From NCBI GenBank assembly GCA_020441005.1, contig JAGRNA010000159.1, forward strand, positions 1 to 33,405: a DNA stretch of 33,405 nt. Direction: 5' to 3'. This DNA comes from Leptospiraceae bacterium (GTDB taxonomy: Bacteria; Spirochaetota; Leptospiria; Leptospirales; Leptonemataceae). Positions 7,984 through 16,049 of the stretch are shown here, piece by piece. Under the pieces are notes generated by a model, which was given only the letters and a program-made list of their open reading frames with translations, did not search any database and had not been told where the DNA came from. The first letter of the stretch is position 1. Each line of letters opens with the position of its first letter. Both the position numbers and the translations under genes were made by a program.

Positions 7984-9678
7984 TTAGTTTCTGTGCCGTT
8001 GGCTGCAGGCCGCCAATTGACCAGCCGCATTAGTGTCTTGATGCGCTTGAATACATCGGCCAATATCCAGCATTCTGGTTTGTTCCTGAGCATTTAACGA
8101 TCTACCGTCTGGAGACTCTGTATTGGTCTGACCGGGCAGAATCCAGGCATCCTGGGGCAGACCTTTGTATTTTCCCTGTAATTCTGTTTGATACTCATTG
8201 ATCACAAGCCAGGTTCCGTTTTGATATTTGAGATTCGCCAGACCATATCCAAGCGCATGCGCATTCAAGTGGCAGGACTGACAGCTTCTGGACTTGCCGA
8301 TCGTGTGTGGTGAGAGGGGGACAAAAATATTTTTTTCTATTAGATCTTCTTTTGGTCTGCTAAAACCGGATTTATCGATACTTAGCTTCATGCCCGGAAT
8401 AAAACTGTCAATTCTGCCTCTGTTATCGACTCCCAGAACAGGCAGTTCTGTTCTGGATTCGCCGTGATATTCCTGCCACTGGCCCCTTTCTTTTTGGCCG
8501 GTGATATGGTTAAAAGCAAATGCGTTTTGATCATATTCGATATGGCAGCCGAAGCAATCAGGTGCCCAGGTTGAGTGACAGGCAGAACAGGTCAGTCTGG
8601 CATGCTCGGGATTATGACCAGCGTGAGCGTTTTGATATGGCGGGATTGCCAGTTTTTTTTGATTCCGTTTTAATATCAGGAATCGTTGGGTTGTCGTTTT
8701 TGCAGATTGATTGCTTTCGATGGCCAATAGTCCGTTTGGAGCCGGTTTGGAGTGACAATCGGCACAGTTTATCTGCAGGCTATCTCTTTTGGTGTGATGA
8801 CTTTTCCCGTCACCCATGAGCTCGGTCGAGACATGGCAGTCATTACACATCAAACCGGCTGTATAATGCAAATCTGCGGTTTTCTGATACACAGTTCTGT
8901 TATCTGCCAATGTCGTCGCTGGACTGTCTTTTGGATCGCTAAGCTCGGCCCAGCCCCTGTAGGAAAGCGAGATCCTGCCGGAACGTGAATGGCAGTTAAA
9001 ACAGCGCTTATCAGATACAAGCTGCCCGATATTTAGATGTTTTTCTGGCTCATCATTGCCCAGATGACAGGCCAGGCATCCACCGCCTTTGTCGTATCCG
9101 CGAAAAGCACCAGGCCTGTCTTTCTCCATGTTGAGATGACAGGAGGCACATAGCTGTGCATAATAGGAGTCGGCTGCATTGTGATGAAAGTCCAGCTGAT
9201 GAATATGCCGGGATTCCTTGCTGCCGGCATGCACATTAAATGCCAGCCGGTTTTTGCGGATCATGGCAGCGTTGGTTGCCATGAGTGACTTTTGTACATT
9301 TTTTACATGCTCAGGATGGCACTGCGCGCATGTATCTGGCGCATTGGACAAATTACCCGGGATCAGTATCAGACTGGAATGAACAATTGCTGCTTGATTG
9401 AGGCCAGCTGTATCACTCATGTTAGCCGCCGAAAGATTATTCTCCCTGGCTTTTTTACCCAGGTGACAATCAAGGCAATTGGCGTTCCCATGTTTATAGC
9501 GGGATTGCCGGGTATGACAGGCGCTGCAATTGCTAATGTCCTGTTTGCTGTCGTAAGCCGGTATGTGTTGGGTCCTTGGGCCGCAATTCGAAAGCGCTTG
9601 AATTGTCAGGAGGTTCAATACAATAGCTGGCAATAAAGCGCCTGGATATGTAATTATGATCTTTCCCTGGGCTTTCAT
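7984..9678 (-). CDS. Multihaem c-type cytochrome, 11 CxxCH motifs, probable lipoprotein
   Basis: 564 residues. CxxCH haem-attachment motifs begin at residues 51, 68, 117, 177, 201, 226, 278, 305, 364, 375 and 466, eleven in all. The N-terminus has a hydrophobic segment ending ALSNC (Cys32), a loose spirochaete-like lipobox, so the protein is probably exported and lipid-anchored. Near the C-terminus two CxxxH sequences lack the second cysteine: CIQAH (542-546) and CSQRH (558-562). Several free histidines between motifs can serve as distal ligands. It lies downstream of the Psr-like operon but beyond a strong hairpin, so it may be transcribed by read-through or from its own promoter. No clear ribosome binding site precedes the ATG at 9678. 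A role in passing electrons between the membrane complex and periplasmic or extracellular acceptors is inferred. It does not match a single characterised enzyme I can name. Confidence 0.85.
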   Translation of the reverse strand: MKAQGKIIITYPGALLPAIVLNLLTIQALSNCGPRTQHIPAYDSKQDISNCSACHTRQSRYKHGNANCLDCHLGKKARENNLSAANMSDTAGLNQAAIVHSSLILIPGNLSNAPDTCAQCHPEHVKNVQKSLMATNAAMIRKNRLAFNVHAGSKESRHIHQLDFHHNAADSYYAQLCASCHLNMEKDRPGAFRGYDKGGGCLACHLGNDEPEKHLNIGQLVSDKRCFNCHSRSGRISLSYRGWAELSDPKDSPATTLADNRTVYQKTADLHYTAGLMCNDCHVSTELMGDGKSHHTKRDSLQINCADCHSKPAPNGLLAIESNQSAKTTTQRFLILKRNQKKLAIPPYQNAHAGHNPEHARLTCSACHSTWAPDCFGCHIEYDQNAFAFNHITGQKERGQWQEYHGESRTELPVLGVDNRGRIDSFIPGMKLSIDKSGFSRPKEDLIEKNIFVPLSPHTIGKSRSCQSCHLNAHALGYGLANLKYQNGTWLVINEYQTELQGKYKGLPQDAWILPGQTNTESPDGRSLNAQEQTRMLDIGRCIQAHQDTNAAGQLAACSQRHRN

Positions 9679-9705
9679 AGCGACTGATTCACGAGCTTGT
9701 AATTA

Positions 9706-9747
9706 ATGAAAAACCCGGAATCAAGTACTAGTCTTGAAGCCGGGTTT
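9706..9747 (-). terminator. Two-part hairpin with T-run after the rhodanese-like gene
   Basis: AAACCCGG at 9711-9718 pairs perfectly with CCGGGTTT at 9740-9747. Inside it TCAAG (9721-9725) pairs with CTTGA (9733-9737). On the minus strand the stem is followed by five T, as expected of an intrinsic terminator. It sits between the operon-ending gene (stop at 9786) and the cytochrome gene (start 9678). Partial read-through would set a lower dose of cytochrome than of the complex. Confidence 0.7.
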
Positions 9748-9785
9748 AAAATCAAAGATTATGAATCTACAGGCAGGCAGGAACT

Positions 9786-10445
9786 TTAGCAACCCTCGTT
9801 CCGTCCGGATGAGATGACATGCTTTCTTTTGATGACCTTCTTGAATTCCTGAACCGGAGCGGCCAGCTCGGTTTTGCCGGTGAAAAAATTTGTCACGGCA
9901 TTGGCTCTTTTTTTCTGGTCGATTTGTTCCGCTGTATCCTCAGGACTATATGTTTTTTCAGTCAGAATAACGTCCTGCCATTTTTCATATCCGCCGGCTA
10001 ATACATACAAATCAGTATTATTGGTCAGTACACGGGGCAGTGAAATGGGCTCATTTCCCGTTTGGGTGTAAATGACTATTTTCTTTTGAAAATTCGGCAT
10101 CTCCTGACCACCCTCAAACTTCGCATTGGCATCCTGCTTGTTCAAATGGCACACCGGACAGGAGATAGCTTGTTGTATATGTCCCGTTTTGTATTGATCC
10201 TCGGAGCGCAAATCCAGCACTTCAAAATCTTTTTTGTTTTGTATGTACCAGTCCGCCAGCTCGTTCACTTCGACCGACCGATTGATTTGGGCCGCATCGA
10301 CTGCGAATACCCTGGGAGTATCCCGATTGGTAACAAAGGAAGCTATCAGCACAAAAAGGGCACCAATAACAAGTAATGCAACCCATGATCGGTGAAAGAT
10401 TTTCAGAATGATATTTTTGTTAAACTTTTCGTAAAATTCAATCAT
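9786..10445 (-). CDS. Membrane-anchored rhodanese-like protein with a CxxCH motif, catalytic Cys absent
   Basis: 219 residues from the ATG at 10445, chosen because AGGGGAG lies 8 nt upstream; the frame is open further up but overlaps the previous gene. One membrane helix (about 21-39) places the rest in the periplasm. Residues 56-165 follow the rhodanese pattern: FEVLDLRSEDQYKTGHI, then IVIYTQTG, then LYVLAGGYEKWQ. The active-site cysteine normally found after 'IxxY' in YCxxG is Thr127, so sulphurtransferase activity through the usual persulphide is unlikely. Instead CPVCH at 96-100 is a c-type haem motif placed just after the GHI strand. The last residue is also Cys (219). It is the last gene of the coupled operon, 4 nt after the second permease gene. 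It may bind haem or a polysulphide rather than transfer sulphur; this is inference. Confidence 0.75.
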   Translation of the reverse strand: MIEFYEKFNKNIILKIFHRSWVALLVIGALFVLIASFVTNRDTPRVFAVDAAQINRSVEVNELADWYIQNKKDFEVLDLRSEDQYKTGHIQQAISCPVCHLNKQDANAKFEGGQEMPNFQKKIVIYTQTGNEPISLPRVLTNNTDLYVLAGGYEKWQDVILTEKTYSPEDTAEQIDQKKRANAVTNFFTGKTELAAPVQEFKKVIKRKHVISSGRNEGC

Positions 10446-10449
10446 GTGC

Positions 10450-11040
10450 TCAGCTCCCCTTGTTAATCCTTGGATGCAGCCAGTGCAGAAATACAAAAAC
10501 TCCGAGCGCAAATATCACGATAATTGCGGCCAATAGGCCATGCGAAAGTCCCAATGCATCACTTAAAAACAAACGTCCTTCGTAACCTGATTTATAAAAT
10601 CCTTCCAGTAATGGATAGAATTCTGCGAAAAGAGCAACGCCGAAAAGAAAGGCCAGCATAAACAAGAGCCCATCTATCTTGCCGGTGATTGTCGCCACCG
10701 CCACCGTGCCGGGGCAATACCCGCCAATAGCAAAACCCAGCCCAAATGTGATTCCGCCTGCAATCTGGGGCCAGATATATGTTGGATTCAGATACATTAA
10801 GTCCAGATCCAGCCAACCGGCGTAATAGGCTCCAAACACACCCACGAGGGTGGTGATCACAGCCGAAAACATTACCTGGATGACAGCAAAGTCCCGCCCA
10901 TACCAGACATCACTCAGTTTCCGGGCGGATCCAAATCCGGCCTTCTCTAGAAAAAAACCAAACCCGAAACCTAGTAACATCGCAATGACGATACCGACTT
11001 CGCGTCCAAAAAAACCTGTTTTAAATAATGGTGCCATCAT
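10450..11040 (-). CDS. YeeE/YedE-family half permease with CPGT motif (PmpB-like)
   Basis: 196 residues from the ATG at 11040, which overlaps the preceding stop as ATGA and has AGGAGG 8 nt upstream; an ATG at 11046 is in frame but too close to that site. About five membrane helices. The key motif GYCPGTVAVA (Cys109) is the conserved cysteine block of YeeE/YedE sulphur permeases, and GFGSARKLSD near the N-terminus is also typical. Full-length YeeE proteins (TsuA type, thiosulphate uptake) fuse two such halves; here they are two genes, as in PmpA/PmpB pairs. The cysteine is thought to relay thiosulphate or a sulphane sulphur through the pore. Its place between the membrane subunit and the rhodanese-like gene supports sulphur handling. 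The transported species is not deducible. Confidence 0.8.
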   Translation of the reverse strand: MMAPLFKTGFFGREVGIVIAMLLGFGFGFFLEKAGFGSARKLSDVWYGRDFAVIQVMFSAVITTLVGVFGAYYAGWLDLDLMYLNPTYIWPQIAGGITFGLGFAIGGYCPGTVAVATITGKIDGLLFMLAFLFGVALFAEFYPLLEGFYKSGYEGRLFLSDALGLSHGLLAAIIVIFALGVFVFLHWLHPRINKGS

Positions 11041-11585
11041 TGCCATTGCCTCCTGACAAAATAAGCGATACTATAACCGGCCGCAAAAGCACCGATTAGA
11101 AATAACCAGGAACCGAAAGCCAATGTCCCTCCTCCGGTCAGTGCCTGGCCAGACGTGCACCCGCGTGATAAACGGGCCCCAAAACCGGAAATCATGCCTC
11201 CTAAAATGGCAAGGCTTAACCTGAGCTTGTTTGATGCGGTTGGGCCTTTATCAATCTGGATTTTTATGCGATTGTCCAGCGCTCCGGATACAAAGCCGCC
11301 AACGAACACCCCGGCCAGTAAAAAGACCAGGTATTCATTCATGATTCCATTTTCATCATTGATGTAAGCCCGCATATAATCCAGGCTCATTGTATGCTCT
11401 GGTATAATTGAGTGCATGATCAAGCCGGTTGTGCGTGTCATCGCCCCGGATGCACCCAGGCCGCGGCCCATCAAGAGTAAGCTGCCCAGGAGTACCAGGC
11501 CAAGCCCAAAACCAGCCAGATAGGGTGACCAGTATGGCTTTGGCTTTCTGTTTTCTTCAATTGTGATTGTTTCTTCTGTACTCAT
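11037..11585 (-). CDS. YeeE/YedE-family half permease with SRGCTSGQ motif (PmpA-like)
   Basis: 182 residues, about four to five membrane helices. The motif GARLSRGCTSGQALTGGG (about 136-153, Cys143) is the N-terminal-half cysteine block of the YeeE/YedE family. It starts with a TAATG overlap on the stop of the PsrC-like gene (GGGGAT upstream) and ends in an ATGA overlap with its partner half, so the two halves are probably made in equal amounts and form one transporter. Splitting of YeeE into two genes is known; association with a polysulphide-reductase-type complex suggests the pair supplies or removes sulphur compounds used by the enzyme. A regulatory or sensor role is the alternative. Confidence 0.8.
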   Translation of the reverse strand: MSTEETITIEENRKPKPYWSPYLAGFGLGLVLLGSLLLMGRGLGASGAMTRTTGLIMHSIIPEHTMSLDYMRAYINDENGIMNEYLVFLLAGVFVGGFVSGALDNRIKIQIDKGPTASNKLRLSLAILGGMISGFGARLSRGCTSGQALTGGGTLAFGSWLFLIGAFAAGYSIAYFVRRQWQ

Positions 11586-12583
11586 TAGTATATCCCCACG
11601 CTAGAGTATTGACCGATATAAACAAATAAAAACCGTAAAAGAAGCCCGCCAATCAGTACGGAAATCGGTGTAATGTATTTAAATTTAAATACATTCTTCA
11701 GCTCCATGATTTCCATAAAAATCGGAAACAGGATTCCCTGCAGCATTACCAGCATCCAGAAATAGCCGGTGTATTTGCCGCCCAATACCAGTTCGCCAGC
11801 GGCATTGTGGTAGGCCGATTGAGTCAAGAAGCCCACAAAAATGAGCACCATAATAACTAACTCCGCTATTAGTATCCCAAGGTCCAGCTTGATCATGCCG
11901 ATCTCTTCTCGATGGGATTTACTGGCCATGATGATTACGGCACTCGCGCCCGAAAGACCGGATGTCAAAAACAGAACTCCCAGTAAAGGTGTGTTCCAAA
12001 AGGGTCGGGCAATAAAGGTGCTGAGCAAGATGCCGGTGTAGATACCGATAAAAAGGCCCATTACAATATTGATCATAGCCAGCCGGGGTGCCCAACTCTG
12101 CTTGCTGTCTGCGAACGCATAAAGCTTGTCAAGCAGACTCGAGACAAAAGCCCAGAGCCCTTTCAGGTATGGAATTTTTTTCAAGTAGTCACGTATGTTT
12201 TGTCTGTATTCCTCGGGCAGCTGCATGGCGGCGTATAATATCGATACCGGATAAATCAATATCAAGGCCCAGGAACCCCACGACATTGGCGAAGTCAGTT
12301 CCCACGTCAGATAAAGACGCCAGACATACAACTTGTGGGTTAAGTCCAGAAACAGAAAAAACATACCGATCGACAAAAAAAGAGGGGCAAGGCATGTCGC
12401 GACAGAGACCGTAAAAGGAGCTGCCTCTTTTTTATTCATTAGAAAATACAGCGATGAAAGGACCAGTAGCCCGGCTGTAATTCCGCCCAGAAAAAGATAA
12501 AGAGGTATCTGATACTCCCAGACACTTAGCCAGGGATCAATATGCGGATTGTGACGAGTAATATCTATTTCTATATTATCCAT
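11585..12583 (-). CDS. psrC: NrfD/PsrC-family quinone-interacting membrane subunit
   Basis: 332 residues from the ATG at 12583 (MDNIEID); AGAGGT lies about 9 nt upstream. A TTG two codons earlier is less likely. The protein has roughly nine membrane helices, and the first begins EYQIPLYLFLGGITAGLLVLSS, which matches the NrfD/PsrC start. This family carries no haem; it exchanges electrons between membrane quinones and the iron-sulphur subunit. It follows the ferredoxin gene after 8 nt and overlaps the first permease gene by one base. The combination Mo subunit, four-cluster ferredoxin and NrfD corresponds to polysulphide/sulphur reductase (PsrABC, SreABC) rather than to thiosulphate reductase PhsABC, whose C subunit is a cytochrome b. 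The symbol is by analogy; the substrate is not proven. Confidence 0.85.
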   Translation of the reverse strand: MDNIEIDITRHNPHIDPWLSVWEYQIPLYLFLGGITAGLLVLSSLYFLMNKKEAAPFTVSVATCLAPLFLSIGMFFLFLDLTHKLYVWRLYLTWELTSPMSWGSWALILIYPVSILYAAMQLPEEYRQNIRDYLKKIPYLKGLWAFVSSLLDKLYAFADSKQSWAPRLAMINIVMGLFIGIYTGILLSTFIARPFWNTPLLGVLFLTSGLSGASAVIIMASKSHREEIGMIKLDLGILIAELVIMVLIFVGFLTQSAYHNAAGELVLGGKYTGYFWMLVMLQGILFPIFMEIMELKNVFKFKYITPISVLIGGLLLRFLFVYIGQYSSVGIY

Positions 12584-12591
12584 ATTCAAAT

Positions 12592-13149
12592 CTACCTCTT
12601 TTTGCCATTTTTACCGGTTAGAAAAAACAGATTCGGTTGTGTTCCGGCGCCTGCATTGATTTTCTTGTAGTTCCGCTTGCTAATGACTTTATTGATCTCT
12701 GATTTTTTATCATCCAGATCGCCAAAAGTCAGACAACCTGTCGGACAGATTTCAACACAAGCGGGGTCCTTGCCTTCTTTAACTTTGTGATCGCAGAAGG
12801 TGCATTTATCTACATAGCCATCCGGGTGCACATAGCGCGCATCATAGGGACAGGAAATAACACAGGCTTTGCAGCCGATGCAGACCTCGGGGGTCACTTT
12901 GACTATCCCGCCTTCTATGATATGTGAAGCACCAGTCGGACAGGTATAAACGCAAGGCGGATTGGAGCAGTGATGACACCGTTCGGAATAGTTTTCCATC
13001 GTCAGATTGGGAAAAACGCCTTCTACAATCTGAACGGTCCATTCGCGTGCATGCCCGTCCGGGACATTGTTTTCGTTTTTACAAGCGATTACACAAGCAT
13101 TGCAAGCAACGCATTTCTCCATGTCTATGGACATTGCATATCTGGCCAT
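12592..13149 (-). CDS. psrB: Four-cluster [4Fe-4S] ferredoxin subunit (PsrB/PhsB-like)
   Basis: 185 residues. Sixteen cysteines fall in four groups: C13-16-19-23, C58-61-66-70, C90-93-96-100 and C116-119-131-135, the standard arrangement for the electron-transfer subunit of DMSO reductase-family complexes, with PTG and PYD after the CP motifs. There is no signal peptide, as expected of a subunit carried through the Tat system with its Mo partner. The start ATG overlaps the stop of the upstream gene as TAATG and is preceded by AGGAGGAT at a spacing of about 7 nt, the best ribosome site in the operon. It passes electrons between the molybdenum subunit and the NrfD subunit. The C-terminal 45 residues are basic. 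Confidence 0.92.
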   Translation of the reverse strand: MARYAMSIDMEKCVACNACVIACKNENNVPDGHAREWTVQIVEGVFPNLTMENYSERCHHCSNPPCVYTCPTGASHIIEGGIVKVTPEVCIGCKACVISCPYDARYVHPDGYVDKCTFCDHKVKEGKDPACVEICPTGCLTFGDLDDKKSEINKVISKRNYKKINAGAGTQPNLFFLTGKNGKKR

Positions 13150-15392
13150 TAGTCTATCCTCCTGAGTTGCATTGCTTTATAACTATCTACTTTGTTCAGA
13201 GAGACAAAATTTACATTCATTCCGGTGCCGCCCATTACCGGGTCTTCCTTGTAACGGCTGATCACATCTGTGTCGGATGCACCTCTATGATATCCTTTGG
13301 TCAGTCTTTTATCTGCCCGACCAAATCCGTGGACCATATAGACGCAGTCCTGCCGGATCCGCTGGGTGACCTTGACTCGGACCGGAGAACCGCTTTTCAG
13401 GCCATCCTGATTGGTCAGCTCGACATAGTTACCGTTTCGGATCCCCAGCGATTTGGCCATCTGCACATTCAGCCACAATTCATTCTCTCCAAATATTTCC
13501 ATGGACTGGCTGTTATTTGTAGTCCTTGAAAAGGTGTGCAGCGGAGAACGTCCAAACAGGAGCCGGAAATAACCCGGTGGGGGTTCCTCCGGTGGTGTAT
13601 AATTCGGCAGTGGATCGAGACCCGCATCAGCGAGCGTTTTTGAGTAAAGCTCCACTTTACCACTGGGTGTATTTAGCTTCAGGGTGTTATCTGGATCGTA
13701 GAGCGCATCGTGTTTTTGGGTGAGGGCGCCTTTTTTGGAAATCTCTTCAAAGGAGAACCCGTTTAGTTTGGCTTCTTCTTTCAAGACCTGCTTCAGTGAA
13801 TCATGGGGGAAATATTTTTCCAGTGTTTCGCCACCTACGGTGATCCGTTTGGCAAGCTCTCTGGCCATCCAATAGCCCGGTTTGGAGTCATACATTGGAC
13901 GAACGGCCGGTTGACGAATCGCCACATAGGGCACCCGGTTTTCACGGGCATCATATGCATCGTATCGCTCCAGAAATGTGCATTCCGGAAAAACCACATC
14001 AGCATAGCCAGTAATTTCGGCCGGCAAGATATCTATCGCTAGAATGAAATCTACATCATTCATTGCCTCTTTGAGCGCAACCGGGTCCGGCATATTCAAA
14101 GGCAGGTTACAGCCATAGGCAATCCATGACTTGACGGTTTTGCGACCCTTGTTTTTGCTTTTCAGGCTGGATTTCATGACCGTCTGGGCCGGTATATCAT
14201 ATCCCAGCGGGAAATCATTTTCAATCAGCGGAAATACTTTATATTTTTTAGGGTGGGGGATATCGGCGGCAGCCATCGGATACTTCGCTGGCAGGTAGAA
14301 ACCGCCCTTCTTGCCCCAGTTGCCGAGCAGGCCATTGATTATGCCGATGGCCCGCACCCTCTGGGTATCATCGCCATACCATACAACATGCCGGCCTGGA
14401 TGAACAAAGGATGCCGGTGCGTAGCGGGCCAGCATGCGGGCTGATTTACGAATAACGGATGGCTCGATCCCTGTTTGCAGAAAGGCCCATTCCGGTGTTT
14501 TGTCTTTGACATGTTCCTTGAGTTGCTCAAAACCAACGGTCATCTTTTGCACAAAGTCTTTCTGGTATATTTCCTCTTCGATGAGCACATGGGTCCAGGC
14601 TAGAATCAGGGCGATATCTGTACCGGGTTTGATTGGCAGCCACATATCGGACTTGCCCGCCACAGTCGAGAAGCGGGGGTCGACTGTGATCAACTTGGCG
14701 CCGTTGCCAATCGCATGGGAAAGATCCTGCACAGCTGTATTGTGCATGTTCTCGCCCAGGTGTGATCCAATAAAAGCGATACACTTGCTGTGTGGTGTGT
14801 CCATGATTTCAGGAGAGCCAACGGCTCGTCCATAGGTAATCTTATAAGCCATTTCACGCGGGCCGCGGCATTGGGCATAGCTCGGAGCACATAAAGTCCC
14901 GCTGCCCATTGCCTTCATTAAAGTCTTCCAGATGCCGCCGCCGTGACCATGCGAAAACAAGGCGATGCTTTCTGCGCCATGCTTGTTAATAATCTGCTGC
15001 AATTTTTTTGCGGTAAAATCCAGGGCTTCATTCCAGGAAACTTCTGCAAAGTACTGTTCCCCGGCCTCGTTTTTGCGACGAATCAGGGGTTTTTTTAGTC
15101 TGTCCTGGTCATATAATATACCTAGAGCGCTGGTCCCGCGCGGACAGAGCATCCCGTTGGACAGGGGGTGATACTCGTTCCCCTCGACTCTGGTCGCTAT
15201 CCCATCCTCGACGGTTATATCCATGCCGCATTTCCAGAAACAGATTTCACACATGGTTGGAATTCTTTCTACAACCTTCGGCGGCTCCTTGGCGGCCAGT
15301 GCGCTGCGTTTCGATGTCTGCAGCAGTTTGCTGCCCGCGACAGCTGCGCCAATAGCGGCTCCGGCTTTCAAAAATGTTCTTCGAGTAATCAT
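13149..15392 (-). CDS. psrA: Molybdopterin oxidoreductase catalytic subunit, PsrA/PhsA-like
   Basis: 747 residues, close to PsrA and PhsA in length. The N-terminus MITRRTFLKAGAAIGAAVAG is a Tat signal, placing the enzyme on the periplasmic side. C48, C51, C55 and C83 (CEICFWKC, then MLCPRG) bind a [4Fe-4S] cluster. C175 in SYAQCRGPR is the likely molybdenum ligand. Further blocks typical of bis-MGD enzymes follow: ITVDPRFS, LPIKPGTD, PEWAFLQTGI, CNLPLNMPDP, VFPECTFLERYD, and near the C-terminus SPLHTFSRTTNNS. First gene of the tightly coupled operon psrABC-yeeE-yeeE-rhodanese. GGGGTGGGA lies just before the ATG. Within the DMSO reductase superfamily the polysulphide/thiosulphate/tetrathionate clade fits best given the neighbours. 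Whether it reduces or oxidises the sulphur compound in the cell cannot be told from sequence. Confidence 0.88.
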   Translation of the reverse strand: MITRRTFLKAGAAIGAAVAGSKLLQTSKRSALAAKEPPKVVERIPTMCEICFWKCGMDITVEDGIATRVEGNEYHPLSNGMLCPRGTSALGILYDQDRLKKPLIRRKNEAGEQYFAEVSWNEALDFTAKKLQQIINKHGAESIALFSHGHGGGIWKTLMKAMGSGTLCAPSYAQCRGPREMAYKITYGRAVGSPEIMDTPHSKCIAFIGSHLGENMHNTAVQDLSHAIGNGAKLITVDPRFSTVAGKSDMWLPIKPGTDIALILAWTHVLIEEEIYQKDFVQKMTVGFEQLKEHVKDKTPEWAFLQTGIEPSVIRKSARMLARYAPASFVHPGRHVVWYGDDTQRVRAIGIINGLLGNWGKKGGFYLPAKYPMAAADIPHPKKYKVFPLIENDFPLGYDIPAQTVMKSSLKSKNKGRKTVKSWIAYGCNLPLNMPDPVALKEAMNDVDFILAIDILPAEITGYADVVFPECTFLERYDAYDARENRVPYVAIRQPAVRPMYDSKPGYWMARELAKRITVGGETLEKYFPHDSLKQVLKEEAKLNGFSFEEISKKGALTQKHDALYDPDNTLKLNTPSGKVELYSKTLADAGLDPLPNYTPPEEPPPGYFRLLFGRSPLHTFSRTTNNSQSMEIFGENELWLNVQMAKSLGIRNGNYVELTNQDGLKSGSPVRVKVTQRIRQDCVYMVHGFGRADKRLTKGYHRGASDTDVISRYKEDPVMGGTGMNVNFVSLNKVDSYKAMQLRRID

Positions 15393-15411
15393 TTATCCCA
15401 CCCCAAATCTA

Positions 15412-15436
15412 TTGATTCTGTTTAAACTGAATTCAA
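15412..15436. promoter_or_regulatory. Near-perfect palindrome upstream of psrA, candidate operator
   Basis: The centre GTTTAAAC (15420-15427) is a perfect 8-bp palindrome. The arms TTGATTC on the left and GAATTCAA on the right continue the symmetry with one mismatch next to the core and one extra base. It ends 20 nt from the psrA ATG, a position suited to an operator or an activator site near the promoter. The outer TTGA/TCAA bases recall FNR/CRP-type sites, but the spacing is wrong for a standard FNR box. Confidence 0.4.
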
Positions 15437-16049
15437 TTCTATATTATCTTGATTATGGCCCTTTAGTGCTTGCCGGTTGTTCTGATTCAGCTGTAGCCTG
15501 CTTTCCTGTCCTCGACCAGACCCTTTATTGTGTAGAGATGCGTTGCCGGGTGCTTTGACATCCAAAACGCAACCTTGAATGCATGGCAACTTTTACTGGC
15601 GCAAGCGTCTCCGTTAGATCTGGTTTGTATGCAAGGGAACGGATCAGGCTTGCGTCGCCATTTTAGATTGATTTCATCTCCAAGCTTGTTATTTATAATG
15701 GGATTAGTCCGATTTATCCATTAAATATGTCGCAATATAAACTGATTTTTCTCATACAAACACCATAAAAAAAACTGTGAATTTGGGGGCCGTGTGACCA
15801 TCGGTCCTGGATAACGGGCAGTCGAGGTGCAAGCTTGCTGTAAACACTTGCGAGGATGTTGGCGCGTGAGCACAGTTTGCCGGGCGTTGCAACTGCGGTG
15901 GTTAATCAAAATACAAGGCGCTATTTGGGGAATCGAATTGATCAAACCCCCGCCCGGTGCTCCGTATGGAACCTGCCGGATTCGTCCAGGCAGCAAGGGT
16001 GGCCGCTGATGGTTTAGCAGTTTGGCAGTATTGGTGAATGCAACGGGGT
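15437..16049. other. Non-coding stretch upstream of the psr operon
   Basis: More than 600 bases between psrA and the flavoprotein gene hold no convincing gene. Open frames on the minus strand here lack sensible composition and overlap the flavoprotein gene. It contains the inverted repeat at 15597-15660, an A-run around 15767-15774, and a short GACC-ATC-GGTC hairpin near 15797. The stretch is long for this compact genome, so it may carry the regulated promoter of the sulphur operon. Confidence 0.4.
15597..15660. repeat. Long imperfect inverted repeat
   Basis: TGGCGCAAGC at 15597-15606 pairs with GCTTGCGTCGCCA at 15648-15660, allowing a small bulge, and CCGTT (15611-15615) pairs with AACGG (15638-15642). 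The loop is 22 nt. On the plus strand TTTTA follows directly (15661-15665). It could be a plus-strand terminator, a structured leader or the remains of a mobile element. No gene on the plus strand points into it. Confidence 0.45.

Noticed and set aside
15412..15436. Standard FNR box upstream of psrA
   Set aside because: The TTGA and TCAA half-sites are 17 bases apart, too far for the TTGAT-N4-ATCAA pattern.
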